Positions 8,904 to 18,030 of a stretch of DNA of 64,000 nt are shown here, one piece after another. The notes beneath the pieces were generated by a model, which worked only from the letters and a program-made list of their open reading frames with translations, was not told where the DNA came from and made no database searches. Numbering within the stretch: the stretch's first letter is position 1; the number at the start of each line of letters is the position of its first letter. A program made the translations under genes and the position numbers. The stretch is from Paenibacillus sp. FSL K6-1096 (GTDB taxonomy: Bacteria; Bacillota; Bacilli; Paenibacillales; Paenibacillaceae). The stretch covers positions 1,922,001 through 1,986,000 of the forward strand of contig NZ_CP150274.1 of assembly GCF_037977055.1 (NCBI RefSeq). The letters are read 5' to 3'.

Positions 8904-11900
8904 GGTTTATTTCCTCCTTTACGGGACAACAGATCCCAGATGACATCCTTGCCCGGCTTGCTTAGCATGTTGTATCCATTGCCCTCCACCGCCTCATCGA
9001 ACTGGCAGACGGGACGGAAGGAGCAGAAGGTGCAGGCGGTCTCCTGCTGGATGCGGTAAGGCTGAATCGCCACATCGCCTTCGGTGATACGTGTTCCAAT
9101 ATCTGATATCGTGCTGCGCACAGAAGACAGCAGATCGCCCCACTGCTCCGGTGTAGCTACAGAAGCGCTGCTATAGAAGCTGCCGTCGCTTTTGAGTGCC
9201 ACAGGTACAATAGAGGAATAGCCCTTATCCAATGTGGTATCCATCAGCGAGACCACCTCGCGGTCTGCCGTCAGCAGGCCCTTCATCTTGAATCGCTTCA
9301 TCAGTTCCTGCTCTGCCTGTTCCCGGTTCATACCGTTGGCGGAGGTCAGGAGCGGATCATGAACGTGAAAATAGAGCGCCCCCGCCGGCAGGGCCGTCCG
9401 GCCAAGCCATTGCTCCGAATAGGTGAGCAGCACATCCAGATAGGTCAGCATCTGCAGCGATAATCCATAGTAGACCTCATGCAGCTTCAGATCCTTCTGG
9501 CTGGATTTGTAGTCGATGACCCGCAGCAGAATTCCCTGCTCGCCTTCGGCCATGTCCACCCGGTCAATCCGGCCGACAACCTCCAGAACACAGCCGTTCG
9601 GCAGCGTAATCCGCAGCGGAGGCAATTCCTTGCCGGGACCGAAATCCAGCTCCAGCCCGACCGGCTCGAAGCTGCCTCTGCGCGCATGCTCACCGAGAAT
9701 AACGGAAGCACGGCCGACAATGTTCTTCAGCTTGCGCGAGATATAGCCGTACCGCTTGCTGCTCATCAGAATTTCACCCTGCAGCAGCGGGGAGAGCCGG
9801 TCCACCGTCTTCCCTGCCTCAGTGCGGCATTCCTCAGCGGTCATGCTGCCCCAACTTCTCCCCTGCTTCTGCAATTCCTTGGCCATTTCACTGAGTGCTG
9901 CGTGGAACAGCTGGCCGATGTCCGGGGCCTGGAGCTTGTAGAGCTGGCGCTCCTTCAGCCGCAGTCCATAAGAGGCAAAGTGGGAGAACGAGCAGGCTAC
10001 GAACCGCTCCATCCGCGACACACTGCCGCGCAGCGTGGACCCGCCATATAGCCGCAGACTGGTCTCGCGCTTCAGCTTAATGCCTTCGTTACGGTAAAAT
10101 AGCGAACCCAGCATCTGTTCCAGCTTCAGCTTAAGCTGAAAAGAGGCCTGCCGGTCCGTTGCACCTTCATTGTCCAAAGGAAGGTCAGCCGGACGATCTG
10201 GTTCCCCTGCAATCCGGTTATAGACGTCCCACCATAGGGCGGGAATCTCCACCCCCTGCCGCCATTGCCGCAGCTGGAGCAGAAGCATCCTTAACGTCTG
10301 CTCGGGATGGCCAATGAAGCTCAGATGCACCGCTTCTTCATTCCCGCTCTGCGGGAACCCCGAGATGAATTGTTCTTCCAGCTGCTGCGGGAACATCACC
10401 TGCAGCTGGCGGATGACCTCCGAAGGCAGCAATGCCTTGCCCTCATCATCAGCGGCGGCATAGCTGATCCACAGCTTGCTGCTGGCCGCCGTCAGTGCAT
10501 TGTAGATCAGGAAGCGTTCATCCAGCAGCTTGCGGGAGGAGCCGGGAGCCAGCTCCATGCCGCCCTGCTCCAGCAGCAGGCGCTCCCCCTCCGATAAAAT
10601 CCCGTCTTCCTTGAATTGCGCCGGGACCATCCCTTCATTGAAGCCCAGCAGGAAGGCATACTTCACGCCCGAGACCCGGGTACGGTCCATCGTTCCGACC
10701 AGCACCTGGTCCAGCGCAGGCGGAACCAGCCCCATTTTAAGCTCAGCGAGTCCGGTCTCCAGCACGCCGGCGAACAGCTCAAATTCCATCCGCTCCCTGC
10801 CCATCATCTCGGCAATCTGGTCCAGCAGGCCGAGTACAGCCCCCCATAGCTGGCTGTGCTCGCGGGCCGTCTGCGGGCGGCCATGCTCCAGGGCCTCTGC
10901 CCCCATCTGCTCCAGCTTCCGGGCCGCAGCCGTATCCTCCAGCAAATCATATACGGCCCTGCACAGCTCCAGCCCGCTGCGGCTGGCCTTGACCCGCTGC
11001 CCGAACGCCTTCAGCGGCTCCGTGATTGCCTCCCGGCACGCCTCCATCCTGGCCAGCATCGCTTCATCTACCGCTTCACTGCCCTCCAGCGAGAGACGGG
11101 GGATGCCCTTCCAGGACTTCCCGTTCGTCCAGCGGGAGCCGTGAATTCCGCAGGCCAGCACGTAGTTCTCCAGTTCATCCATATGCTCAGCGGTAATGCT
11201 TCCGTCCAGCGGAAGCAGCAGCCCGGTCTTCACACAGCGGAACACATCCTCGTAGCGCCAGCCGCGGCGGACGATATCCAGAGCGGAGCGGATGAATTCC
11301 ACCAGCGGATGATGCAGCTCATTCTTCTTCTGGTCGAGGAAGAACGGGATGCCGAAGTCCTGGAACAGCGGGGCAATCAGCGGCTCATAATCAGCGATAT
11401 TACGCATAAATACCGCCATCTCCCCGTACTTGGCCCCTGAATCCCTTGCCAGGCTCAGCATCTCGCGCAATGCACTCTCCACCTCAGTCCGGCGGGAAGC
11501 TGCAGCGCGGACCGCTATCGCTTCTTCGACCGGACCGGCTGAGCCGGTCCAGCGCATCCGGCGCTGATAGCCGCGCTCCAGATGGGCAAGCGCGAGTCGG
11601 TCCTTGAACCGCGGAAGCACAGGCGGGGCCAGCAGCTCATCCCATACCTCAAGACCCAGCTCCTCCGCTATTCCGCGCAGCTTCACATAAGTTACCGCTG
11701 CCGGATGGAACAGGTCCAGCTCATGGGGTGCGGCTCCCGGCGGATAGATCCGGTCAAGCGTGAGTGCAATAGTCATCCGCTCCGCGTATTGCATCAGTTC
11801 ACGCAGCACGAGGAATTCCTGGCTGGAGAACCCGTGGAAGCCGTCCACCCATATCTCTGCGCCGCGAATATATTCTGAGTGTCTGATCTGCTCCGCCAGT

Positions 11901-12463
11901 TCAGCCAGCCGGTCCTCTTCATCCATATACAGCTGGGACATCTCCTGCTCCAGCTCACTGAAGACCAGCCCAAGATCACCCAGCTTATCCGCCAGAATCG
12001 GACTCCGGGAGGAGACCTCCTGTATCCGGGCAAGCTGTTCCTCCAGATCTCCGGCTCCCAGACAGCAGCGCTTCAGCTCGGTATGCAGGCTGCTCAGCCG
12101 CTCCACGAATCCGGGCCTGTCCGCGGATGGGCCAAACAGCTTCAGCTCCTCCTTGCGGCGGCCGATGATCTTATAGATCAGCATCTTCTTGCCTTCCCCG
12201 CTGATCGGCAGATTCGCGCTGCCGCCGGTCTCCTGCTTCACCCGGTACGCCAGACGAGAGAAGCTGAGTGTCTGGGCGCGGAGACTGCCCTTCACCTGGC
12301 CCGCTGCCAGCAGGCCCCGTTCCGCGCCGAACGAGCCCTGCTCAGGAACAAGGAGAATGACCGGCGCGCCAAGCGGCTCCGCCTTCAGCCGCGAAGCCAC
12401 CGTCTCCCATATTCTAGTAGTCTTTCCGCTGCCTGATCGTCCGATCAGAAAGTTAACCGTCAT
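8900..12463 (-). CDS. addB: ATP-dependent helicase/nuclease subunit AddB
   Basis: AddB is the second subunit of the AddAB helicase-nuclease. It scans for Chi and contributes the second nuclease domain. The 1187-residue protein starts MTVNFLIGRSGSGKTT, with a Walker A at residues 8-15. Its C-terminal part has a RecB-type nuclease (VIDYKSS motif). It also has the four-cysteine iron-sulphur cluster of the family: one Cys near residue 820 (FVACSF) and three in the CTFCSFRPVC cluster near 1141-1151. It is the first gene of the repair operon and overlaps addA by four bases, which points to translational coupling. A LexA-like site lies about 100 bases upstream. Confidence 0.96.
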   Translation of the reverse strand: MTVNFLIGRSGSGKTTRIWETVASRLKAEPLGAPVILLVPEQGSFGAERGLLAAGQVKGSLRAQTLSFSRLAYRVKQETGGSANLPISGEGKKMLIYKIIGRRKEELKLFGPSADRPGFVERLSSLHTELKRCCLGAGDLEEQLARIQEVSSRSPILADKLGDLGLVFSELEQEMSQLYMDEEDRLAELAEQIRHSEYIRGAEIWVDGFHGFSSQEFLVLRELMQYAERMTIALTLDRIYPPGAAPHELDLFHPAAVTYVKLRGIAEELGLEVWDELLAPPVLPRFKDRLALAHLERGYQRRMRWTGSAGPVEEAIAVRAAASRRTEVESALREMLSLARDSGAKYGEMAVFMRNIADYEPLIAPLFQDFGIPFFLDQKKNELHHPLVEFIRSALDIVRRGWRYEDVFRCVKTGLLLPLDGSITAEHMDELENYVLACGIHGSRWTNGKSWKGIPRLSLEGSEAVDEAMLARMEACREAITEPLKAFGQRVKASRSGLELCRAVYDLLEDTAAARKLEQMGAEALEHGRPQTAREHSQLWGAVLGLLDQIAEMMGRERMEFELFAGVLETGLAELKMGLVPPALDQVLVGTMDRTRVSGVKYAFLLGFNEGMVPAQFKEDGILSEGERLLLEQGGMELAPGSSRKLLDERFLIYNALTAASSKLWISYAAADDEGKALLPSEVIRQLQVMFPQQLEEQFISGFPQSGNEEAVHLSFIGHPEQTLRMLLLQLRQWRQGVEIPALWWDVYNRIAGEPDRPADLPLDNEGATDRQASFQLKLKLEQMLGSLFYRNEGIKLKRETSLRLYGGSTLRGSVSRMERFVACSFSHFASYGLRLKERQLYKLQAPDIGQLFHAALSEMAKELQKQGRSWGSMTAEECRTEAGKTVDRLSPLLQGEILMSSKRYGYISRKLKNIVGRASVILGEHARRGSFEPVGLELDFGPGKELPPLRITLPNGCVLEVVGRIDRVDMAEGEQGILLRVIDYKSSQKDLKLHEVYYGLSLQMLTYLDVLLTYSEQWLGRTALPAGALYFHVHDPLLTSANGMNREQAEQELMKRFKMKGLLTADREVVSLMDTTLDKGYSSIVPVALKSDGSFYSSASVATPEQWGDLLSSVRSTISDIGTRITEGDVAIQPYRIQQETACTFCSFRPVCQFDEAVEGNGYNMLSKPGKDVIWDLLSRKGGNKP

Positions 12464-12536
12464 TTCAGCAGACTCCTTCCTTGATGAACACTCGTAATCT
12501 ATGTGAATTTAGAATATATGTAACTCTCGTTTCCCT

Positions 12537-12579
12537 AGTATATCATACCTCTGCTGCCGCACTCCAGAACGTACGTTTG
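12537..12579 (-). promoter_or_regulatory. Putative addB promoter with LexA/DinR-like box
   Basis: Reading the minus strand there is an extended -10 (TGA then TATACT, -10 hexamer at 12537-12542) about 75 bases upstream of the addB start. No good -35 hexamer is visible. In the -35 area, 12566-12579, sits CAAAC-GTAC-GTTCT. This matches 8 of the 10 fixed positions of the Bacillus SOS box CGAAC-N4-GTTCG and is near palindromic. Inference only: SOS control of addBA-sbcDC would make sense but is not shown. Confidence 0.4.
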
Positions 12580-12601
12580 CCATTGTTTACAAATGACACA
12601 A

Positions 12602-12629
12602 CAAAAAGAGCCTCTATAACAGAGACTCT
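12602..12629 (-). terminator. Rho-independent terminator of the RlmI-like gene
   Basis: On the minus strand a nine-pair stem, AGAGTCTCT with AGAGGCTCT (one G-U pair), closes a GTTAT loop. A TTTTTG run follows directly, about 40 bases after the stop of the methyltransferase gene. Confidence 0.85.
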
Positions 12630-12668
12630 CCTTGCACATACCGGCGATACCGCCGGATCTGCCGGTTC

Positions 12669-14075
12669 TTATTTGCTGCGCACCTCAAAGATGGCAAACT
12701 TCAAGTAATGTCCTTCGTTCACGCCGAGGATCTGCGGATGGTCCTTGCCCGCGGCCCGCCACTCGATCAATCTCAGCACTTTGCCGGCATCCTTGGCCGC
12801 TTCCATGATCGTATCCAGGAACAGTTGCGGCTGCATATGGTACGAGCAGCTGGCGGTAACCAGATACCCGCCTTCGTTCACCAGCTTCATGCCCTGCAGA
12901 TTGATATCCTTGTAGCCCCGGCAGGCTCCGGCCACTGCGCTCTTGGTCTTGGCAAAAGCAGGCGGGTCCAGAATGACGACATCCCAGGTACGCCCGCCCC
13001 CGGCCGTCATCGGCTTCGCCGTATCCGGCTTGGCTGCTGCCTTGTTCCCGGGCTTCCCTTCCGCTGCCGCAGACCCGCCCGCCGCACGCTCCGCACGTTC
13101 CTCCTGGCCCTTGACCTGATTGCGCAGGTAGGCAAACGCATCCTCCACTACGAATTCCACCCGGTCGGTGAATCCGTTGATCTCCACATTGGCCTTTGCG
13201 CTCTCAATCGCATGGGCGGAGACATCCAGGCAGGTGACCTTCTTGGCCCCGTATTTGCAGGCGTGCAGCGTGAAGCTTCCGGTATGCGCGAAGCACTCCA
13301 GCACCGTGGCCCCGTCCCAGTAAGGGAAGGTGACCGGTTTACCGCTTTTATTGACCGGCAGCTGCTGCTGCGATCCGTCCTCTGCGGTTACATTCTGCAT
13401 CGTAATCCCGCTGCGGGCGCCCCAGCCCTTCATCAGCGGAGCAATAGACGCGCGGTTCTCCCGTTGATCGAAGAAGTAGCCGGTCTTCTGGCCCTCTTCA
13501 ATATCCACGATCACCTTCAGTCCGTTCTCGCTTACGGTAATGTGGCGCGGGCATTCGCCGTAGAGCACCCCTGTGGTCTGTTCCAGCCCTTCCAGCTCGC
13601 GCACACTGACATCGCTGCGCTCATAGATGCCGCGCGGCGCCATCACCTGCACCAGCGCTTCCACGATCTCGGAGCGGCGCTGATCCATCGCCAGGGTCAA
13701 GAGCTGCACCACAAGCACCTCGCCGAAGCGGTCAATGATCAGGCCCGGCAGGAAGTCTGCTTCCCCGTACACCAGACGGTAGGCGTCCGCCCCCGGCAGG
13801 AAGCGTTCCCGGTGCTTCAGGCAGTCAGCGAACCGCTGCACAAAAAAAGCGGTGTCCATCGCCGCCAGCCTCTGCTGCGATACAATTCTTACCCGGATCT
13901 GCGAAGCCGGATTGTAATAGCCTGTAGCCAGATACCGGCCCTGATGGGTCAGCACCTCCACCAGGCCCCCTGCCTGCGGCTCACCGTCCACCGAGGCCAC
14001 TTCGCTGGCGTAGACCCAGGGATGTCCCTGTTCCAGTCTTTTTTTACGGTTGCGTTCCAGAATTACCGATGCCAA
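12669..14075 (-). CDS. Class I SAM-dependent rRNA methyltransferase, RlmI/YwbD-like
   Basis: This is probably a 23S rRNA (cytosine-5)-methyltransferase of the RlmI family. The N-terminal region (HPWVYASEV onward) is the PUA-type RNA-binding domain. It is followed by a Rossmann fold with ECFAHTGSFT (SAM binding), DPPAF near residue 370 and the SCSYH motif with the catalytic Cys near 410. The start is set at the TTG at 14075, nine bases after an AGGAG; a TTG three codons earlier directly abuts that site and is less likely. Length is 468 aa against roughly 390-400 in relatives. Much of the excess is an Ala/Gly/Lys/Pro-rich insertion at about 321-362, plus a smaller one before the SAM motif. It stands alone and is divergent from the next gene. 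The exact target base is inferred from the family only. Confidence 0.88.
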   Translation of the reverse strand: MASVILERNRKKRLEQGHPWVYASEVASVDGEPQAGGLVEVLTHQGRYLATGYYNPASQIRVRIVSQQRLAAMDTAFFVQRFADCLKHRERFLPGADAYRLVYGEADFLPGLIIDRFGEVLVVQLLTLAMDQRRSEIVEALVQVMAPRGIYERSDVSVRELEGLEQTTGVLYGECPRHITVSENGLKVIVDIEEGQKTGYFFDQRENRASIAPLMKGWGARSGITMQNVTAEDGSQQQLPVNKSGKPVTFPYWDGATVLECFAHTGSFTLHACKYGAKKVTCLDVSAHAIESAKANVEINGFTDRVEFVVEDAFAYLRNQVKGQEERAERAAGGSAAAEGKPGNKAAAKPDTAKPMTAGGGRTWDVVILDPPAFAKTKSAVAGACRGYKDINLQGMKLVNEGGYLVTASCSYHMQPQLFLDTIMEAAKDAGKVLRLIEWRAAGKDHPQILGVNEGHYLKFAIFEVRSK

Positions 14076-14175
14076 TACGTTCAACTCCTGTTCTTGTTGT
14101 TCGATTCGTATACATGTCCTGCATGCCAGCTACATATATTGGGTACAACCCTTGTTCACAAAGGAGCCTGTCCTT

Positions 14176-15159
14176 ATGATCCGTGAATTGCTGTTCCCTG
14201 TCTTCTACGGTCTTGTGATCTTCCTGGCCGGGATGAAGGTGATGGAAGCCTCGCTGGCAAGGCTGGCCGGCCCGCTGCTGAAGCGCAGCCTGCACAAGGC
14301 TACCTCCACCCCGGCCAAAGGCCTGATCGCCAGCGCCCTCTTGTCTGCGCTGCTCCAGAGCAGCACCGCCGTGACGGTGCTGACCATCGGCATGGTGAAT
14401 GCCGGGCTGCTGACCTATGCCCGCACGCTGGGCATCATTCTCGGCAGCAACATTGGCACCTGCCTGACGACGGAGCTGATCAGCCTGCAGATCAGCACGC
14501 TGGCGCCGCCGCTGCTGACGGCGGCGCTCTGCCTGTGGGCCGCCGCCGTCATGGCCGGCGAGCTGCCGCCCGGCCGGCTGCCGGAGGCCTGCCGCCGGCT
14601 CGCGGGACCGTTGCAGTTCATCTGCCTGGCGTTCGCCGGCTTCGCGCTGGTGCTGTGGGGCATCGCGGTCATGCAGTCGATTGGCCCCGCCCTCGAAGGC
14701 AGCGGACTGTTCCGCTGGTTCCTCGCCCACGCAGCCACCAGCGCGCTGTGGGGACTCGCCGCCGGCGCTGTGCTGACCGCGATGGTGCACAGCAGCGCGG
14801 CGGTCATCGGCATGGCGATGGGCCTCGCCGCCAGCGGCGTGATGCCGCCGGCGCTTGGCATCGCCATTGTGCTCGGCGCGAATATCGGCACCTGCGTCAC
14901 TGCCGTCATCGCCGCTATCGGCAGCACCCCCTCAGGCGTCTTCGTCGCCTGGTCGCATGTGACGCTCAATGTCGGCGGCGCCCTGCTCTTCCTGCCGTTC
15001 ATCCAGCCCCTGCAATCCCTGTCCGCCTGGATTGGCGGAGGACCTGCCGCTCAACTGGCCCATGCCCAGACTATATTCAATGTCTTCTGCTCACTTGCTG
15101 TATTGCCGTTATGCTACCTGCCCGTATGGTCCAGGCTGGAGCAGCGGCTGCAGCCCTAA
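14176..15159 (+). CDS. Na/Pi cotransporter family membrane protein
   Basis: This is a 327-residue integral membrane protein of the Na+/phosphate cotransporter family (PF02690). It has two inverted halves, each with the family signature: QSSTAVTVL at residues 61-69 and HSSAAVIG near 205. About eight hydrophobic segments are visible. The ATG at 14176 has an ideal AAGGAG site nine bases upstream; the open frame extends further upstream without family character. It corresponds in position to Bacillus subtilis yqeW, which follows mtaB there. Here four kilobases of other genes lie between, and the strand is opposite. Substrate is inferred from the family; some relatives act in cyclic-dinucleotide or phosphate homeostasis. 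Confidence 0.87.
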   Translation: MIRELLFPVFYGLVIFLAGMKVMEASLARLAGPLLKRSLHKATSTPAKGLIASALLSALLQSSTAVTVLTIGMVNAGLLTYARTLGIILGSNIGTCLTTELISLQISTLAPPLLTAALCLWAAAVMAGELPPGRLPEACRRLAGPLQFICLAFAGFALVLWGIAVMQSIGPALEGSGLFRWFLAHAATSALWGLAAGAVLTAMVHSSAAVIGMAMGLAASGVMPPALGIAIVLGANIGTCVTAVIAAIGSTPSGVFVAWSHVTLNVGGALLFLPFIQPLQSLSAWIGGGPAAQLAHAQTIFNVFCSLAVLPLCYLPVWSRLEQRLQP

Positions 15160-15258
15160 GCCTCCGGAAGAACCGTAATCGCCGCACTCATTATACTTCA
15201 ATCTGTGCTATAGTACTAATCCATTTCTCTCCCGTTCTCTGCACCCAGGAACAAACAA

Positions 15259-15297
15259 AGACCCGGGGCAGCATGATGTGCACCCGGGTCTGTATTT
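15259..15297. terminator. Bidirectional terminator hairpin
   Basis: A nine-pair GC-rich stem, AGACCCGGG with CCCGGGTCT, lies between the convergent Na/Pi gene and the Rpn remnant. It is followed by a TGTATTTTA tract on the plus strand and a TTTGTTTG tract on the minus strand, so it could serve both sides. Confidence 0.65.
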
Positions 15298-15596
15298 TAC
15301 ATCAGCTTCTTAATCTCATCCAGAGGCAAATCAACCGCTTTGGATACCTCTTCGGGAGCAAATCCGTGGAGCAGCAGTTTACGGATTGTCTCCGCCTGGC
15401 CTTCTTCTTTGCCTTCCGCCTTACCTTCCGCTTTGCCTTTCTCTATACCTTCCGCAATACCCTCTTCATATCCCCAACGCTTCCAAGCTGGCATGAGTTC
15501 CATAATTACTTCTCCCTCCTCCGGGTAGTTATCGATTAATTCTCTTAGAATTTCCTCATCCTGTGCCCGGTCCGGCTTGAAGTACAGAAACCTGAA
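15297..15596 (-). pseudogene. C-terminal remnant of an Rpn-family nuclease/putative transposase
   Basis: The readable frame encodes about 100 residues. They resemble the C-terminal end of Rpn-type recombination-promoting nucleases (PD-(D/E)XK putative transposase, YhgA-like): a YFKPD segment, an acidic ILRELIDNYPEEGE helix, a MELMPAWKRWGYEEG motif, then Glu/Gly/Lys repeats (EGIEKGKAEGKAEG) and a short helical tail. The catalytic N-terminal domain is missing. Going upstream, the frame runs straight into the stop codon of the Ig-like gene, which lies in the same frame. A short 68-residue product from the ATG at 15503 is possible but lacks a good ribosome site. It is best read as a decayed gene whose 5' part was lost. 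Confidence 0.7.
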
Positions 15597-17831
15597 TTAT
15601 TTCACACTGACAGATACCGTTACTGTCTTCGTGCCCAGCTTGCCTTTGATGGATGCAGTGCCCTTGCTTACCGCAGTAATCACTCCGGAGGCATTGACTT
15701 TGGCTACAGAGGTCTTGGAGCTGGTCCACACCATGCTGCCTGTAACCACCGCAGTCTGTCCGGTATCGTAGAGCGCGGTAACGACCACGCCCTTGCCGCC
15801 GCCTGGTGCAAGGCTCAGCCGGTTCTCGCTGACGGTAAGCTTCATCAGCTTGGGTACGACATTAATCTTAACAGTTGCCTGAATCCCCTGGTACGAGCCG
15901 CTCAGCGTAGTTGTACCTTCAGCCAGTGCTTTGACAGAGGTCTTATTGACCGAGGCAACCGCAGGGTTGGACGATTCCCAGTTCATCGCACCTGAGAAAT
16001 TCGCCGATTTGCCGTTCGAGAAATATCCGGTCACCTTGATCGTCTTCGAGGCCTTGATATTCATATCCAGCGAAGCCGGCTCGACCACCAGCTTCACAAC
16101 CTTCTGCTCCATCGTAACCGGAATAGTGATGGTCTTGTTGGAATACGTGCCTTTTAGCGATGCTGTCCCTTTGACCAGCCCTTTGATCGTCTTGGACGCA
16201 GCAGTCTGCTTAATTACGGCGTTGCTGCCGCTCAGCTCCCACTTGATGCTGTCAGATACATCCAGCTCATCGCCATTCTCCAGCACAGCCTGGATTGCGG
16301 GCAGCTTAACTTCTTCCCCAATCACCACATTCAGATTCGTATCCGGTCCGAGAAGGACAAGCACCTTATTCTGAACCGTTACATTAAGCTGAACCGTCTT
16401 GGAGCGGATGGCGGCGGCTGAGGCAGAGTTCACGTTGCCTGCCTTGATTTTCCCGGTCAGTACAACTGTACCAGCCTTTCCGCCGGCAAGCTTACCATCC
16501 TTGATGGAGGCAATATCCTCGTTCGCAGAGGTCCACTCGATCTCATCGCTGATATCCGTGGTTCCGTCATATTTGATTCCGGTGACCTTCGGCAGGCTTA
16601 CCGAATCCCCCGTATACATTTCCAGCTCTGTCTTGTCCAGCTTCAGCTCTGTCAGGGTTGGAAGAACCGTGACTTTGAAGCTTTTGCTGATCCCCAGGTG
16701 ACTGGCCTTAATGATAGATGTTCCTATTGCCTTGCCTGTTACAGTTGCGTACGCATCAGCCGTATTGGCCGTTACCGTAGCGTTCATTACGTTGTCGGAG
16801 GTCCAGGTAGCGGACGCCGTCTCGTTAGAGGTCGTATTAACCGCATTGCGCATCTCGGCCGTTACATTCAGGCTCTCGCCCAGGAACAGCGACTGGTCGC
16901 CGGAGGGCGTCAGCAGAAGCGCTTCGTAAGGAGCGCGCACGTAGACGTCAACAGACTGGGTCACACCCAGGTAACTGGCGGTAATCACTGCCTTGCCCAC
17001 GCTAAGGATGGTAATTTCACCGTTCTTGACAGTAGCCACGCTCTCACTGGAGCTGCTCCATTCCACGCCGTCACCCAGCGTAATCTCTTCAGCTTCTGAC
17101 CCCGTCTTAGTCTTGGCAGTCAGCTGTACCGGGCTGTCCCCGACCAGCATCTCCATTTCCTTGACAGCAGTGCCGTTCTTATCTTTGAGAACAATGGCGG
17201 AATAAGGCAGCTCTACAACGGCCTTGAAGGTCTCAGTTAATCCTTTGTACTTGGCTGTAATGGTGGATTTCCCTTCGCCGACCAGCGTAATCTTGCCCTC
17301 GGCAACAGTCAGCACGCCTGTGTTCGAGCTGCTCCATTCCGCATCCTTCGTGACATCCTTCTCCGCTGTAGCCGTAGTTCCGCCGATGGCGGTTGCGGTA
17401 ATCAGGAGCAATTCGTCCTTATCGCCCAGCTTATAGTTGCCATCGGTACTGCGTTTCAGCTTCAATTCTTTGAAAGGATAAGTGACGGATACCTCTACAG
17501 AGGCTACTGCATTATTATAGGTCGCTGTAATTATTGCCGTGCCGGAATCCACCGGTCTAAGCTGTCCGTTCAGTACTGTAACTACTTCCTTCTTGGAAGA
17601 GGTCCATGTGGCCGCTGCCGTCACATCCCGTTTGGACGCGGAGCCCTCGACATTGGCATATACCTTAAGCTGCTTCGGCGACTGGCCGACGGTAAGCTCA
17701 ACTTTGGCTGAACTGTCGAATTCAATCGAGATCGTGTCCCCATTAGCCGCGAAGACGTTTACCGGAAAAGCTGCAGCCACGAGCAATATCATAATGAGGA
17801 GCGTTTTGGTCATTTTCCTGTACACGGTCAT
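15597..17831 (-). CDS. Secreted protein with eight bacterial Ig-like (BIG_2-type) repeats
   Basis: The 744-residue protein begins with a clear signal peptide (hydrophobic LLIMILLVAAAF, likely cleavage after VFA around residue 28). It continues as roughly eight repeats of 80-90 residues. Each has the BIG_2 pattern: a TxWxSS strand, a V-x-NG turn, then a Gly-Thr/Lys-x-x-I-T-A strand. There is no LPXTG, SLH or catalytic domain, so it is probably an extracellular or wall-associated adhesive or structural protein. The ATG at 17831 is preceded by AAGGAGAG seven bases upstream; the longer frame adds 14 residues ahead of the signal peptide. The 3' end abuts the Rpn remnant exactly at the stop codon, so this gene too may be cut short. 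Confidence 0.82.
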   Translation of the reverse strand: MTVYRKMTKTLLIMILLVAAAFPVNVFAANGDTISIEFDSSAKVELTVGQSPKQLKVYANVEGSASKRDVTAAATWTSSKKEVVTVLNGQLRPVDSGTAIITATYNNAVASVEVSVTYPFKELKLKRSTDGNYKLGDKDELLLITATAIGGTTATAEKDVTKDAEWSSSNTGVLTVAEGKITLVGEGKSTITAKYKGLTETFKAVVELPYSAIVLKDKNGTAVKEMEMLVGDSPVQLTAKTKTGSEAEEITLGDGVEWSSSSESVATVKNGEITILSVGKAVITASYLGVTQSVDVYVRAPYEALLLTPSGDQSLFLGESLNVTAEMRNAVNTTSNETASATWTSDNVMNATVTANTADAYATVTGKAIGTSIIKASHLGISKSFKVTVLPTLTELKLDKTELEMYTGDSVSLPKVTGIKYDGTTDISDEIEWTSANEDIASIKDGKLAGGKAGTVVLTGKIKAGNVNSASAAAIRSKTVQLNVTVQNKVLVLLGPDTNLNVVIGEEVKLPAIQAVLENGDELDVSDSIKWELSGSNAVIKQTAASKTIKGLVKGTASLKGTYSNKTITIPVTMEQKVVKLVVEPASLDMNIKASKTIKVTGYFSNGKSANFSGAMNWESSNPAVASVNKTSVKALAEGTTTLSGSYQGIQATVKINVVPKLMKLTVSENRLSLAPGGGKGVVVTALYDTGQTAVVTGSMVWTSSKTSVAKVNASGVITAVSKGTASIKGKLGTKTVTVSVSVK

Positions 17832-17971
17832 CTGTTCTCTCCTTACGGTCTGATTATCGGTGGATTTTTCCACACTCTTCCACTATATCGACAAATACAG
17901 CCCAACTCTTAACCCCTATCCGGCAATCCGGCAAATTCAGGTCTTTGTGACTATATCATCGTTCAAGCTTC

Positions 17972-18012
17972 AAAAAAAGATGTCTCCCGCCCAGAAGGGC
18001 CTGGAAGACATC
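17972..18012 (-). terminator. Terminator of the rsmE-mtaB unit
   Basis: On the minus strand, GATGTCT...GGCCC pairs with GGGC...AGACATC around a TTCT loop and is followed by seven T. It lies just after the mtaB stop. Confidence 0.85.
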
Positions 18013-18030
18013 CTGTAACAAGCTATCCGG

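Noticed and set aside
15303..15440. EGKAEGKAEGKEEG repeat as a microsatellite-type mobile repeat
   Set aside because: Such Glu/Gly/Lys repeats are a normal C-terminal feature of Rpn-type proteins.
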